A stretch of 64,000 nt of DNA, taken from Thuidium tamariscinum (Eukaryota > Streptophyta > Bryopsida > Hypnales > Thuidiaceae). The stretch covers positions 9,024,553 to 9,088,552 of the forward strand of contig OX344750.2 in assembly GCA_947034885.2 (NCBI GenBank), written 5' to 3'. The notes beneath the pieces were generated by a model. That model worked only from the letters and a program-made list of their open reading frames with translations, ran no database searches and was not told the origin of the DNA. Positions 1-11,117 of the stretch are shown here, in pieces. How positions within the stretch are numbered: position 1 is the stretch's first letter; each line of letters begins with the position of its first letter. The translations under genes and the position numbers were made by a program.

Positions 1-631
1 GATTCCCCACAAAACGGGAACGCACCATTTGAAATCGTCGTACATATGCCGTAATGTCCTCCGTCGCTCCTCGTTGCAAATTGTTTAATGCCGTAAGGGC
101 TTGTTGCTGGCCAATTTCAGGCCTAAAATAGCGTAGAAAGGTTGCTTGTAATTAGAACCATGTGGTAAAGAATCCAGCGTCATGTGATCGATACCACGAA
201 TAAGCGGTTCCCACCAAGGTGTTGGGAAACCAGATCAAATAGTAGCCATGGTCAAAGACCAGGCTGGAAATAAGGATTTCCTCGAATCTTTCCACGTGGG
301 CGGCTGGGTCATCATCTCGTAAGCCCGAGAATCGAGGTAAATGATGAGGAATGGGTATTTCCCTTAATCCTCGTGGGACCACAATGGGAAGCCCTCTTGG
401 AAGCATCATTGGGTCTATAATTGGCACTGCAGGGTCCTCTGCCCTGTCCCCTTCAGGTGCAGGCGGCCTCGGTGGTTGTACTGGATTAGTATCCATAGTT
501 GGTGTTGTTGGAGATGGTTCTCTTTCCTCTCTTGCTGATGTTGTGGCTTGGTCTTATGATGTAATGTTTGTTGATGTTGTTTGTGATCGTAATACGCGAG
601 TAGATTTAGGTGTAGTGGATTTTGGTGGCAT
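1..631 (-). pseudogene. Ty3/gypsy-type retrotransposon gag, decayed, runs off the left edge
   Basis: The frame reads leftward from an ATG at 631 and leaves the window at base 1. A proline-rich N-terminus is followed by a Retrotrans_gag-like core: LPRFSGLRDDDPAAHVERFE, then an Ala-Tyr-Ser-Trp-Tyr stretch, and, in the leftmost 150 bases, a region with the ATFLRYFRPEIG pattern typical of gag capsid domains. Two in-frame TAA stops (554-556 and 152-154) interrupt an otherwise continuous frame, so the copy is not functional as it stands. Both could derive from CAA. No protease, reverse transcriptase or LTR is inside the window. Family assignment rests on the gag pattern only. Confidence 0.8.
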
Positions 632-750
632 TTAAGACATATGTGAGTCTTGGTTCACACAAATCCAATCCAATCATATATCATAATATGAACATACACG
701 CAAATCCTCGCCAATCCAAGCCAAATACGATAGTATAATAACTGATAGAG

Positions 751-2315
751 CTAGCTGCTAAGCCCTAGTGGTGCTAGAATAACCTTGTCTGCACAGACCA
801 ATGTACTGACTATCTCCGTCGTCGAGGGACAGACCTCAAAGAAGTACGACGCCTGCTCGCTCTCCACGCGATCGATGTCCACCTGATGCTCCTCCCAAGT
901 CTCCTGGCTGTTGAAGAAGGTTGCGTTCTCGATGCGGTCGGTGCGGGTCCTCAAGCTCCGGCTCGGGTATGAGTAGAAAAATGGATGGAACGCCGGTCGG
1001 TGTACGTACTCACCCCCTAGCGCGGTGTACACAGAGACTCGGTAATCCTCTGCGTCCTGACACGCCTCACAAGCTGTACTATACTTTGCAATGTATAGCA
1101 ACTGAGACTCTGGCCCAAGCTCCGTCGGAACTAGTTGAGTAGAGATGCCCCTGCAACAGTCTAGGGTCAGCCTCTCACTTTCACTGTGCTCCCCGTGAAA
1201 TGCCTGGAACTCACGCCGATCGATATAAGGGTTGTCGTGGAACCTGGTTGAGTCAAAGACTGAAGTATCAAACTGAAACTGTTCCTCAACCTCAACTGCG
1301 AAGGGACCTGGATAGCGGATCTCCACGTAAGGGACTGATGGCAATGGACGAAGACTGGTGTAAGCCGGATAGCCGGCCTCCTGACACTCGTGGATGAAGA
1401 CCCTCTCAAACTTCCATGAAGCCAACACAAGCTTCCAATAGAGTAGGAGGCAACGCTGAATCTCCTCCTCGTCTACTCCAAAGCGCCCTGCTGCCAGTGC
1501 CTGAACAATGGATGGTGTATAGGCGTTGGGGTTGTATAAGTACCTGTGAGTCAACTGACTCCAAAACTCATACGAAATCCCAAGCAAGGTCGGTCCCAGC
1601 AACAATGTCTTCGAGGACAGAGACTGGTCCGGTACCGGATCGATACGGGCCTCGGGCGGCTTTGGATAGGTCTTGTGAGGTCGGTCCCGTCTCGTCAGCA
1701 ATCAAATGTCAAAGGGCTTCAAGACCGGTATGGGCTTCGGTGGGATGAAGTCTTGATACTAACAATGTAGTTGAAGTGAGATGCTAGTGAGCTTTTAAGA
1801 AGATAAATTCTTCTCAAGCAATCCTAGTCCTCTTTCTAGTGAAATTCTAAACCTAGATAGTGAGCTAATTCAAAAATTAGTCACTCCCGGCAGACGCACC
1901 AAAAATATGAGCGCTCCTAACTCCACCCTCGAGTTAAGAGTTTTTCACACGGGTCCTGTGTCTAATTGAGTTTTCTTTCTAATTGGGTATTAAAAGAAAG
2001 CCTTCCAAGCAATGAACTCTTTTAGTCACATCTTTTAAGTGTTTTTAATCTAATTTTGTGGTTATAATTCTATCTATTCTATTCTAAAAGTCAACCAAAC
2101 GTTCCTACTCTACTCTATTCTATCAAATGATATTGTGCCTAAATCTAATTCCAAGCATTTGGTAAAAAGAAACTTAACAATAAAACAATGAGAATGAAAA
2201 TCAAATGCGAGCGGTTTACCTCCTCTGCGTAAATCTCCATAGTCCCGTCGTCAAACATCATCATGTGCAAATATTCTCCTACAACCTCGCCATTGAAATC
2301 ATCCCGGCTCTCCAT
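751..2315 (-). pseudogene. Unrecognised two-exon gene upstream of gag, one internal stop
   Basis: Exon 1 is 2315-2220 (32 codons, ATG at 2315, donor GAG|GTAAAC). Exon 2 is 1758-754 (335 codons, acceptor TTAG at 1761-1759) and ends at the stop 751-753. Both junctions are phase 0, so the splice joins one frame of 367 codons. The product starts with an acidic, Met-rich segment, then a proline-rich stretch (FIPPKPIPVLKPFD), then a mixed alpha/beta-looking region rich in aromatic residues. I recognise no domain. A single TGA (1704-1702) breaks the frame and could come from CGA. The gene ends 120 bp upstream of the gag start on the same strand. It may be an extra 5' gene of the retroelement or a host gene next to it; retention of a 461-nt intron argues against it having passed through an RNA intermediate. 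Confidence 0.55.
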
Positions 2316-3984
2316 CTAATCCATAATAATTCTCACGTTGTTGGTCAATTAATTCTATCCTGCTTAAAAAGAAACTAAATGTTATGTAGCGTTAATTCAA
2401 TTGCGTAATTCCTTTAATTCCTAAATCCCCGGTAATTAGGAAATACTGCAATTTAATTAGTCTATCTAGTTTGTTAAGGTTATATTCTAAGGAAATCAAA
2501 GGAAATCTAATGGTTCACTATTTGTTGTTTTTAGTATTTATTTTAGTTCTAAATTGATATTATAAAATTCCAATTGAATTAAATTAATTTGGATGGAAAA
2601 TTTCCTTCAAATCTTTTCAAATCCAATTAATTTTTGAAATTATTTTAATTCTAAATAAATTGGTTGTCAATTTGTTTGTTTCCTTTTTGGCTTATTAGAA
2701 TATTTTAATCCAAAAAACTATCATCAAATCTTTTCAAATCTAATTAATTTTAAATTTGCGTTAGTTTGTAAGGAAATTAGTTGTCAATTTGTTTGTTTCC
2801 CTTTTGGCTTATTAGACCTAATAAAACAAAACCAACAAAATCCAAACCTTCTAAGAATCTAATTAATGACTAACTACCAAAGAACAAAGAACATTCCTAA
2901 AGAACGAGAATCAATTCAATAGTAAGATTCCTAAGAAATTAGTTTTTAAAACAAACAAAGCTCAAAGCAAGGGAATAAGAACCAAATTCAATAGTGATTA
3001 TTCTTCAACAATTAGTTTTTTAATGGATCTTGAGGTTCCAGTGCCTTAATCTCCTAATTCTCCCTTTTCTCTTTCATTCTTGTTTTTGTCATGAGTTGCA
3101 AAGTTGGAAGAGAGAGAGTTGGCTATGGCGGCGGAATGTTGCGGAGAATTTAGTGACCAAGTTTTTGAAATCCCAAAGGTTAGATTTTTAGTGAAGATCA
3201 AAAAATTGTGGGGTTGTGGCTTCCACTGCCAATCCAAAGATTTTCAAGAAAATCAAATTTTTGTGATGTCAAATGTAACTTGGTAGCCCTGGACTCACCG
3301 AGTCTAGCTCCGTATTCAGTCGCTAGACCTCCGCGCCCCGTCGCTGGACCTCCCTGCTCCGACGCCACGTGTCCCGGCGTGAGTGGCCCTGGCTGAGGCT
3401 GTGCCACACCAAGGCTGCCGCACTAGGGGCTAGGTGTTGTCTAATAATTTTTGGTCTTCTAATACTAATAACCTCACCTTGAAGGTTGACTAATTATTGA
3501 GCATGACAATGGAATGAGAAGTGAGATATAAATGGATGAACTAACGTCCCCCAAACTTCAATTACATCCAAAGTTTGACCCCTTTTTCTTTCGAGTTTGA
3601 GGGATCCCTTTAATGTATTATAATATGAAGACCGTTTGGATTTTATCGGTTCCAAGTTCAAAGCTTCGCCGGTTAACCCACTTTCTTGCCAATGGGTTGC
3701 GGTTGGCTATAATCCGTTCCTCTAGTATTTTAGGAATTTTAATCGCAAAAGGAGGTACACATGACAATGTTTAAACCAAACTTTGGCGCTCAATGCTCAA
3801 AATTTCCGTGAATGAGTGGCAAAAGAAGTATTAAGGCTTTACCTTCAAAGTCTATGTGAGAAAGGAAGAGAAAATGAAGGGGCCCTAAGCCTTCAAATCT
3901 TGGAAAAAACTAAACACAAAACAAGACTTGGCCAAGATCTTTGGTCCAAGTGGTGCCCCGACCACGCCGGTAGCACGAAAGAAT
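2316..3984. other. AT-rich spacer with a short GC-rich island, no gene seen
   Basis: About 2.35-3.0 kb is strongly AT-rich with direct near-repeats of a Gly-poor motif (for example a stretch near 2660 reappears near 2780, sharing GTCAATTTGTTTGTTTCC). About 3.29-3.44 kb is GC-rich and contains CACGTGTC, an ABRE-like sequence, near 3366. If the TATA box near 4040 drives minus-strand transcription, this stretch would be leader or intron of the downstream units. I see no coding exon I can defend. Confidence 0.4.
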
Positions 3985-4090
3985 AACAAAGTGTCGGTGC
4001 GAGAAATAAGGGTACTGGCAACCTCGAGGGGGGCCCTTATATACCCGTGGCCGGGCCCCTCTCGGTAATTGCCAGTGAAAACACTTTGTT
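3985..4090 (-). promoter_or_regulatory. Imperfect 106-bp palindrome centred on a TATA box
   Basis: Outer arms AACAAAGTGT (3985-3994) and ACACTTTGTT (4081-4090) are exact inverted repeats. Inside them CTGGCAA pairs with TTGCCAG, and CCTCGAGGGGGGCCC pairs imperfectly with GGGCCCCTCTCGG. The loop holds TATATAAG on the minus strand (plus 4036-4043). Position and strand suit a promoter, perhaps in an LTR, for the minus-strand units at 2315-1. I could not fix LTR ends or a primer-binding site. Confidence 0.5.
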
Positions 4091-5527
4091 ACTTCTTATC
4101 CTAAACTACCCTAATGTAATTCCAAAATATTAGTTGTTTAATGGTGGAAATTTCTAAAAACATCCCCATTTGGCTAACGAAATCTTGGCCAAATCAAATC
4201 CAAGATCTTAACCCAAAATATTTTGGAATTAACCCTAATTTACGTAGATATTTTGCAAATTAACCAAAAGTCATTTTGAAAATTGTCTTTCTTTAGCCCA
4301 AAGATGGCTTTTTACGCAAGAAAGAGATCTTGACCAAATCCAATCTTTGATTTTCCAAGAGATATTTCCAAAATCACTTCTAATTAACCGCAATTAACGA
4401 TTAAAAAGTCAAACTAAGAGCTGACCCTCTCTATCTTTTAGGGAACAACTCGAAACGGAAAACCGTCTGCGCCATTGTCTTCAAAAGACCCCAATTAGCC
4501 TAAAGGACCCCTTACCCCTCACTCCTAGGCCATTTGCGCGCCCAAATTGGAATTACGGTAACTCCAATTAAAAGTCAAAAATTTAACTTTTAGGATTTGC
4601 GCATTTTGATGAATCTGTCAGGCCAGGGTTGTTAGGAATGTCCGTGAGAGTAAGGAATGACTCCTTATTTGCGACAATCGGACATCATTCGCTCCTGATA
4701 CGCCGGTCAACCTGCCGCTAACTTGTAACTTCCAGTGAAATTCGATGTCGATGCCGGTTCTGGTAGTTGGGAATGTCGAAATGTCTTCAAACTTGACCGG
4801 GCGCTTATTAAGCACACAAAAACCTATCTTAATTTTTAGTGAGATTTTATCGCATCATACGTAATTTCTATGAATTTACGAACATTTCTATGTGTGGTTG
4901 ACTTCCCATGGAGTCAACGTGGAATTTCGGAAAAATACGAAATAATTTGGGTAACATCTAGGGCACTCCTAGATTCTTGGTGTAATTCCCACGCAACCTT
5001 GCACCTTTCTAATTTTAGTAATTTGGAATTACTTTGCCCAATTGGACAATTTAATTCCCGATGCCCGGGAATCTTAGACAATTGTTTGATTCTTGTTCGC
5101 TCCTGGCATGCTCCTACCCCTGGAACACCTCTCTGTAGTCTTCAATCTCCAATCCTCCATCTTTTATCTCGTGAAGTTTGAATTCTCCAAATCCATTGTA
5201 GTGGTTTTACTTTTGAATCCAATTTATTCCAAAATTGAACTTAAGCCCTGGTAACTCTTCTAGGCTCGTAGTAGACTCTTTAGCTTAGCCAGTATGTCGT
5301 GTGCATCCTTAAAAGGTTGACTTTGCATGGACAATCACTAGGACTGACTAACTCTTGATTCCTTATTTCTCTCGGAATTACGAAATCTTCACATAAACTT
5401 GCTTTGGAGACTTAGAATGATTCAAACTTCTAGGATTAGGAATTTTCCACCTTCTAAGTTGGTTTTCCACCATTTTGGCATAGACTGTAACCAAAACTCC
5501 CTCAACACTCTTTTTATGTCTTTTTCT
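4091..5527. other. Intergenic, no supported gene
   Basis: The region has short open frames on both strands (for example about 4618-4815 minus and 4870-5181 plus) but none shows a recognisable domain, splice support or composition distinct from its surroundings. It separates the putative retroelement promoter from the 3' end of the resistance-gene relic. Confidence 0.35.
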
Positions 5528-5528
5528 T

Positions 5529-8500
5529 GAATATTTTGGCTAATTTTTGCTATTTAATCGCAAAAAATGGACCCAGAGTCCTGAGTGCCATCTCGAGGGC
5601 TCACAATCCCTTGAAGACCAAATACTTCAAAGCCTTGAGATTCTCAAATGATGCATGCTCCACCCGCAACTTCTTGCAACCTTCAAAGCCAAACCATCGC
5701 AAATATGACATGTTGGCAATGGCTAGCGGAATCTCTTCCAATAGTTCACATCCCTTGAAATCCAATGTAGTAAGTGACGTCAAGGATGCAAGCACCGAAT
5801 CCACAATCTTCAATTGCTTGCAATCATTCAAGTACAGTTCTTTGAGCGATACCACATTCTCCAATCCTCGAGGCAAGGCTTCCAGCACTTCACATCCCTC
5901 AAAGCCTTGAGATTCTCAAATGATGCATGTCCCACCCGCAACTTCTTGCAACCTTCAAAGCCAAGCCATCGCAAACATGACATGTTGGCAATAGCTAGCG
6001 GAATCTCTTCCAATAGTTCACATCCCTTGAAATTCAATTGAGTAAGTGATGTCAAAGACGCAAGCGTGGAATTGATACTCTTCAATTGCTTGCAGTCATT
6101 CAAGTACAGCTCTTCGAGCGATACCACATTCTCCAATCCTTGGGGTAAGGCTTCTAGCACCTCACATCCCTTAAAGCGCAAATTCTTCAAAGCCTTGAGA
6201 TTCTCAAATGATGCATGCCCCACCGGCAACTTCTTGCATCCTTCAAAGCCAAGCCACCGCAAACATGACATGTTGGCAATGGCTAGCGGAATCTCTTCCA
6301 ATAGTTCACATCCCTCGAAATTTAATGTAGTAAGTGTTGTCAAGGATGCAAGCTCGGAATTCACAATTTTCAGTTGCTTGCAATCAATAAAGTCAAGCTT
6401 TTCTAAAGATGGCAATTGATCCAATCCATGGGGGATATTTTTCAATGCCTTACATCCTTTGAAACTTAGCAACTTAAGAGCTTTGAGATTTTTGAATGTT
6501 ACATGAACTTGGGCCAAGTTTTTGCATCTTGGGATGAACAATGATTTCAATGATGTCATGTTTTGAAAACCCTCTAATATGTTTATAAGGTTGTCACAAT
6601 CTTTTAAGCACAATGTCTTCAATGGAATGTGTTCAATTGTTGTATTCGGAAAAATCTTCAACGATGGAAAATTTTGGAGTTCTAATACTGTAAGTTGTCG
6701 AAGTTCTTGGAGTAAGAAGAGGTCTATGAGTTGATTGGTGCAATATAAAGAGATATCTCCACAATCATTATCATTTGTTTTATATGTAATTCAAAGGAAT
6801 TTGAGTTGATGAGTTTTCTTAATCAACTTTGCAACATTGCTCAAATCATTGAATACTTCAATATATAGAAGTAACAATTCTGAGAATTCACCGTTTGCAA
6901 TTGTAGTCAAATCTATTTCTTTGTTCACACCTGTAATGCAAATGCCTCGAGCATTTTGAAACTCCTGAATCACAAAGTTTCATTGTTAAATGGTTACAAG
7001 TTGATGGGCTTTAATGAAATTGACAAGGACATTGATTATCATAAAAACCAAAATTTTCTCAACAAACATGACTACTTTGAGATTTAGAACTAAATCAAGA
7101 TATTTGTAATAAATGAATCATTCAAAACCTTTTTCTATTAAATAAAACATACCTCTTTTGTCAATGTTTCTAGTGAATTGAAAGGTTGCTTCCACTTTCT
7201 TCGACTTCCAAATCCTTGTCCTTGAGATTCTACGTCCCATATCACGTATTGAATCATGCATCTTTATATATCCATTGTCATTGATTTTGATGAGTGACTT
7301 TTCACTTAGGCTTGCAATTATTGTTTTAGTGTTTTCATTCAAATAGTCAACTATTGTGTCTTCTTGAATGTCTTCAAACCATACATCTTTACAAAAGAAA
7401 CACGATATGTCTAAAAACCCATCTTGCTCTTCATTGCTCAGCATATCAAAACTAATCTCCAATCTTCTCCCCACATCCTCATAGGCATCATATTCTCCTC
7501 TCTTCAATCTTTGTAAAGCTCACTCCCATACACGAAGGCGCGTTTGTCCATTTAAACAAGAGCCCATAACTTCTAAGCTTAATGGATGGCCACCACAAGT
7601 GTTAACAATCTCCTTGTTGAATTGTTTCATATGTGGTATCATTGCACTACCATTCTTGAAAGCATATTTCAAGAATATTTCTTCAGATTGGTCACAATTC
7701 AGCCTTGGAACTTCAAATTTGCTATCTTCATTGATTAAGCCTTTCAAGATTTTCCAATCACGGCTGGTAACAATCAATTTGCTACCCTCTATATTGAACA
7801 TTTTTGCTTCCAAAAACACATCCAATTGATGTTCTTCAGTGACATCATCTAAGATGAAGAAGACTTTTTTTTGTTGGAGCACCAATTCCAATATGAGTTT
7901 ACCCTCAACGAGATCTTCTGCTTCTTCTTTTTGTCCCAATTCCTTCAAGATCCAATTCATTTCCATCAAATAATCACTTTTTAGATCACACATGATTGTA
8001 GTCCACTTAGATGAGTCATTAAATAACAATGCCTTCTTCAAGCAATCCTTCAAAGCCTTCACCAATGTTGTTTTTCCAATGCCACTCATTCCAACAACAC
8101 CAACCATAGATTTATTCTGGAGAAACTTTTCTAAGGTCTTGATTTTGAAATCAAGACCATGACATTCCGGAAGTATTGATGCATCAATGATCCCCTGTAC
8201 ACATAACAAGTCACCACAAATCAACAAATTGAGAAATTACAACAATTAACAAAGATTGATGATCTCATTCAAATAACTTCAAAATCAAAAACCAATGATG
8301 CTTCTAAAAGGGGCTTGAATCTATGATGGTAAAAACATATTAAGCTCAAAACATTCTTGAAATAGATTCTTACCTTAGTACGTTCGTCATTCATTTTCGG
8401 AACATCTAATCTCTTTACGTGTTGAAGGATGAATATCCATAAAAAATTCACAATCAATTTCCATACATATGACCACCATTGTCTAATCGTTCCAATAGAA

Positions 8501-8878
8501 GATGAAAGTTGTGTAAATGGATTCAAATGTGAATATGTTTGATCTTCTTTCTTGTTAATACATTGAGTCTTGAAAGCCTTCATCTTTATCTCCATCAAAC
8601 TTGTATATATCTTTTCAAAAGATGGTCTTCCATTTGGATCCACAGACAAACAATCTTCAATTAAAGATTGAAATTCTTGACACAGTGGAATCTTCATTAA
8701 GGCAAATTTTTTTTGCCTTTTTGCAATTTCAAAAGGACTAGATCTAAATTCTAAAGTCTTTAAAGTGCTTTCCAATCAATATGTCACAACAAATTAATCC
8801 AAAACTAAACACATCAATTTTCAATGGATCCAACTTTACATTGGACTTCGCTACTTCAGGAGCTATATATCCAGGAGT
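5529..8878 (-). pseudogene. Protein kinase-NB-ARC-LRR resistance gene relic, 5' truncated
   Basis: Reading leftward: kinase C-lobe (8878-8374) with TPGYIAPE and DVFSFG; intron 8373-8195 (GT..AG, phase 0); NB-ARC (8194-7153) with P-loop GMSGIGKTT, kinase-2 FFILDDV, RNBS-B GSKLIVTSRDW, GLPL-type GGHPLSLE and MHD as KMHDSIRDMG; intron 7152-6965; then LRRs with repeats of about 24 residues (LxxLxxLxFxGCxxLEEIP). Such cytoplasmic proteins normally sense pathogens and switch on nucleotide exchange. Damage is extensive: kinase frameshift near 8770; TGA after Trp-Glu near 7517 where WERAL is expected; one extra A before the second intron; TGA at 6793-6791; a 16-nt deletion near 5910 seen by comparison with the preceding repeat; and an extra T near 5600. 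The kinase N-lobe (glycine loop, HRD, DFG) is missing: the gene stops at the TIR of the large element. Kinase-NB-ARC-LRR fusion is the strongest hint of a bryophyte. Confidence 0.88.
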
Positions 8879-8936
8879 CAACGACGCTAGCGTTCGAGCA
8901 TGGAGCGGTGAGCCTATGAGCTGCAAGCGGGAAAGT
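8879..8936 (+). repeat. Left terminal inverted repeat of the 16-kb element
   Basis: Starts with CAACGACGCTAGC and shares GTGAGCCTATGAGCT and AGCGGGAA with the inverted right end, in the same order and similar spacing. It begins directly after the last intact kinase codon of the flanking pseudogene. Confidence 0.72.
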
Positions 8937-9051
8937 TGTGAACGGTGAGCATGAAGTAGCCTTTTTTTTAGGAATTTCGACTATAATTTTTTTTCAATCA
9001 GTTTTTTTTCCAAAAGTCAACAAAAAATTACTATATATAGTAAATTTTGCT

Positions 9052-9085
9052 ACCTATGACCGTGTCTCGTATAACCGTGGATTTT
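9052..9085 (-). repeat. Left subterminal repeats
   Basis: ACCTATGACCGTG (9052-9064) and CCGTGGATTTT (about 9074-9084) match, in inverted orientation, the motif ACCTATGATCGTGGATTTT read from the right end. Subterminal arrays like this commonly serve as transposase-binding sites. Confidence 0.5.
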
Positions 9086-10907
9086 CATGAAATCTCATAT
9101 TTTTTAACCATTAATAATAGCCTGTATACAAAAAAGTTTAGGGATTTAGGATTTAGGGCTCAATAAAAAAAAGGCCAAACTCTTCAAATACAAAAGGCTC
9201 ATGTGCCTTCTTTCAGGGTTTAGGACTTTTTGTGAGTGGATAAAATAAAAATGGGCAACTTTAAAAACGAGATAGAAAAAAAAAGTTAGAATAATATATA
9301 TATTGCAAAGAAAGTCAATGTTTGGAATTGGATACCATCACTTCTTCATTTCATTTCTAGCGCATGGAGAAGAATACAATATGAATGTACAACACTCCAA
9401 AAACCTAATCATGTCTACTTTGAAATAACGATGATCCCTGCTCGAACTTGGAGTAGCTTCAACTCATTAAAGCTATAACTAGGTGCATGAATGAATTTGT
9501 CATCATGAATATCCATCTTGCAGAAGTACCTATACAAATAATACAAGTGCTTACAATTCACGTATTGTGCTCGGCCTCCCACAGCAGATACTATCATATT
9601 GACAAAGTCAGGGCATGTGCATGTAGGGAATGTACCCATAGTAACTCGATATACGTTTTTGTTGGACTCCACTCTAGTTTGTAGCACCACTATTGCACCA
9701 AGTCTAGGAAGGGGTACGAGGGTCAGTCCTAGAATTTTCCCTTTGATATTTGAAGCACTTTCCTATTTGTTGCGTTGCTCTACGGTTGGAGGATTTGCAA
9801 GTCTTTTGATTGTTCGGTTGTTCCTCACTGTAGGGTGCACATCTGCATTTGGTGGACATGGTTGGGTGAAGAAGATAGGCTCAAAAATCTTAGACATGGC
9901 AAAAAGTTCACGTGGCGATAATGTAGGACGTTCTTGAAGATGGAAGCCTGCATGCTGTAACAGTAAGGTTTCTTCACGATTCAAATTGGTCCCCGTTAGA
10001 ATAGGCCAAATTTCAGGCAGCTCTGGCCTATCAATGACCCACTTCCTCTTTGTACCTTTCACACATCGTTCAATGTCATCCCAACAAAACCAAAAATCCA
10101 CAACCACCGGGCGCTTAGTTCCATACTCTTCTTTCCTACCACGATAAGTAGGAGCAGGGGTTCCTTTTCCACCCTTGGCAATCCTTGAGGTACACTTGCT
10201 GTTTGATGTCTGTTGTTGAGCCCAGCATCTTGCATTTGATTTGTGGCTGATCCTTGCAATGTGCCACTTGGATGTGTCACAATCGGTTTCACATGCTACC
10301 GTCACATAATTGGAGGTATTGACTTCATTGCGATTTCCAATGCCTTCCATTGAATGTTCTACAACCTGGGTAGACCTATTTCGGACCCGCGGTTGCGAAA
10401 AGTTGATTTTGTCTGGTCTATATGAATCTCCAGCATCACCGATAGGTACATCAAGCCTCCTCTTTGTGCTCTCAAAAATTTCTTCTCCTTCTAGATGAGG
10501 TACTCGAGTTCCTACACCATGTGCTTCTGGCAATGTATTCAATGCCTCAGCAATTTTTTTTGGACACCCACTGCGCCTAGCGGCCCTCAACCTCAATTCT
10601 CCCTTTGATGGTCCTGATCCACATGCATGTCCTCTAAGGTATGCTCGGTAGTTTGTCATTTGCATCCAAGCTCGTATACTGTCATCACAAGTGGCGTCGA
10701 ATAAATTGTTTCCTTTTTTCCCCGACATTTGTAGCCACTTGTTATGGATCGTTTCCAATAGATTACAAAAAGGCATGTCTGTCATCTCTTCTAAAGTAAG
10801 ACCCTACAATTCCAACCACAGGCAGGCATGAATCAAAATACAATTCACTCTTATTATACAAATTAAATCTCAAATTACTCTCTATACTTCTAAGAATTTT
10901 AGTATGG

Positions 10908-10928
10908 TTTAGGGTTTAGGGTTTAGGG
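10908..10928 (+). repeat. Interstitial telomere-type repeat (TTTAGGG)3
   Basis: Three exact TTTAGGG units lie in the transposase intron. Looser relatives (GTTTAGGGATTTAGGATTTAGG) occur near 9136. It may be a telo-box-like regulatory element or a scar of DNA repair. Confidence 0.85.
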
Positions 10929-11093
10929 AAGTACAATCACAAAGAAGAAACAAATAGTATTATGGGTTTGCAGAATGCAAATATCTCACTTGAGAAAAAA
11001 AATTGGAAACATAGTAACAACAACTAGTACTTCAATGGCAACCAATTTTGAACCTCCTAACATTATATTTTTCTAAAATTAACTAGGGTTGGA

Positions 11094-11117
11094 AATCCGT
11101 CGGATCCGACAGATTTT
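11094..11117. repeat. GTCGGATCCGAC palindrome, copy 1
   Basis: AAATC-C-GTCGGATCCGAC-A-GATTT: a 24-bp palindrome with one mismatched pair, in the transposase intron. It belongs to a set of six inside the element. Confidence 0.85.

Noticed and set aside
3000-4820. Complete LTR for the gag element
   Set aside because: A TATA box is present, but no matched TG...CA ends, primer-binding site or second LTR copy is visible in the window.
5527-6419. Plus-strand open frames over the LRR region
   Set aside because: They are antisense to the repetitive LRR coding sequence and have serine/lysine-rich translations without domain features.
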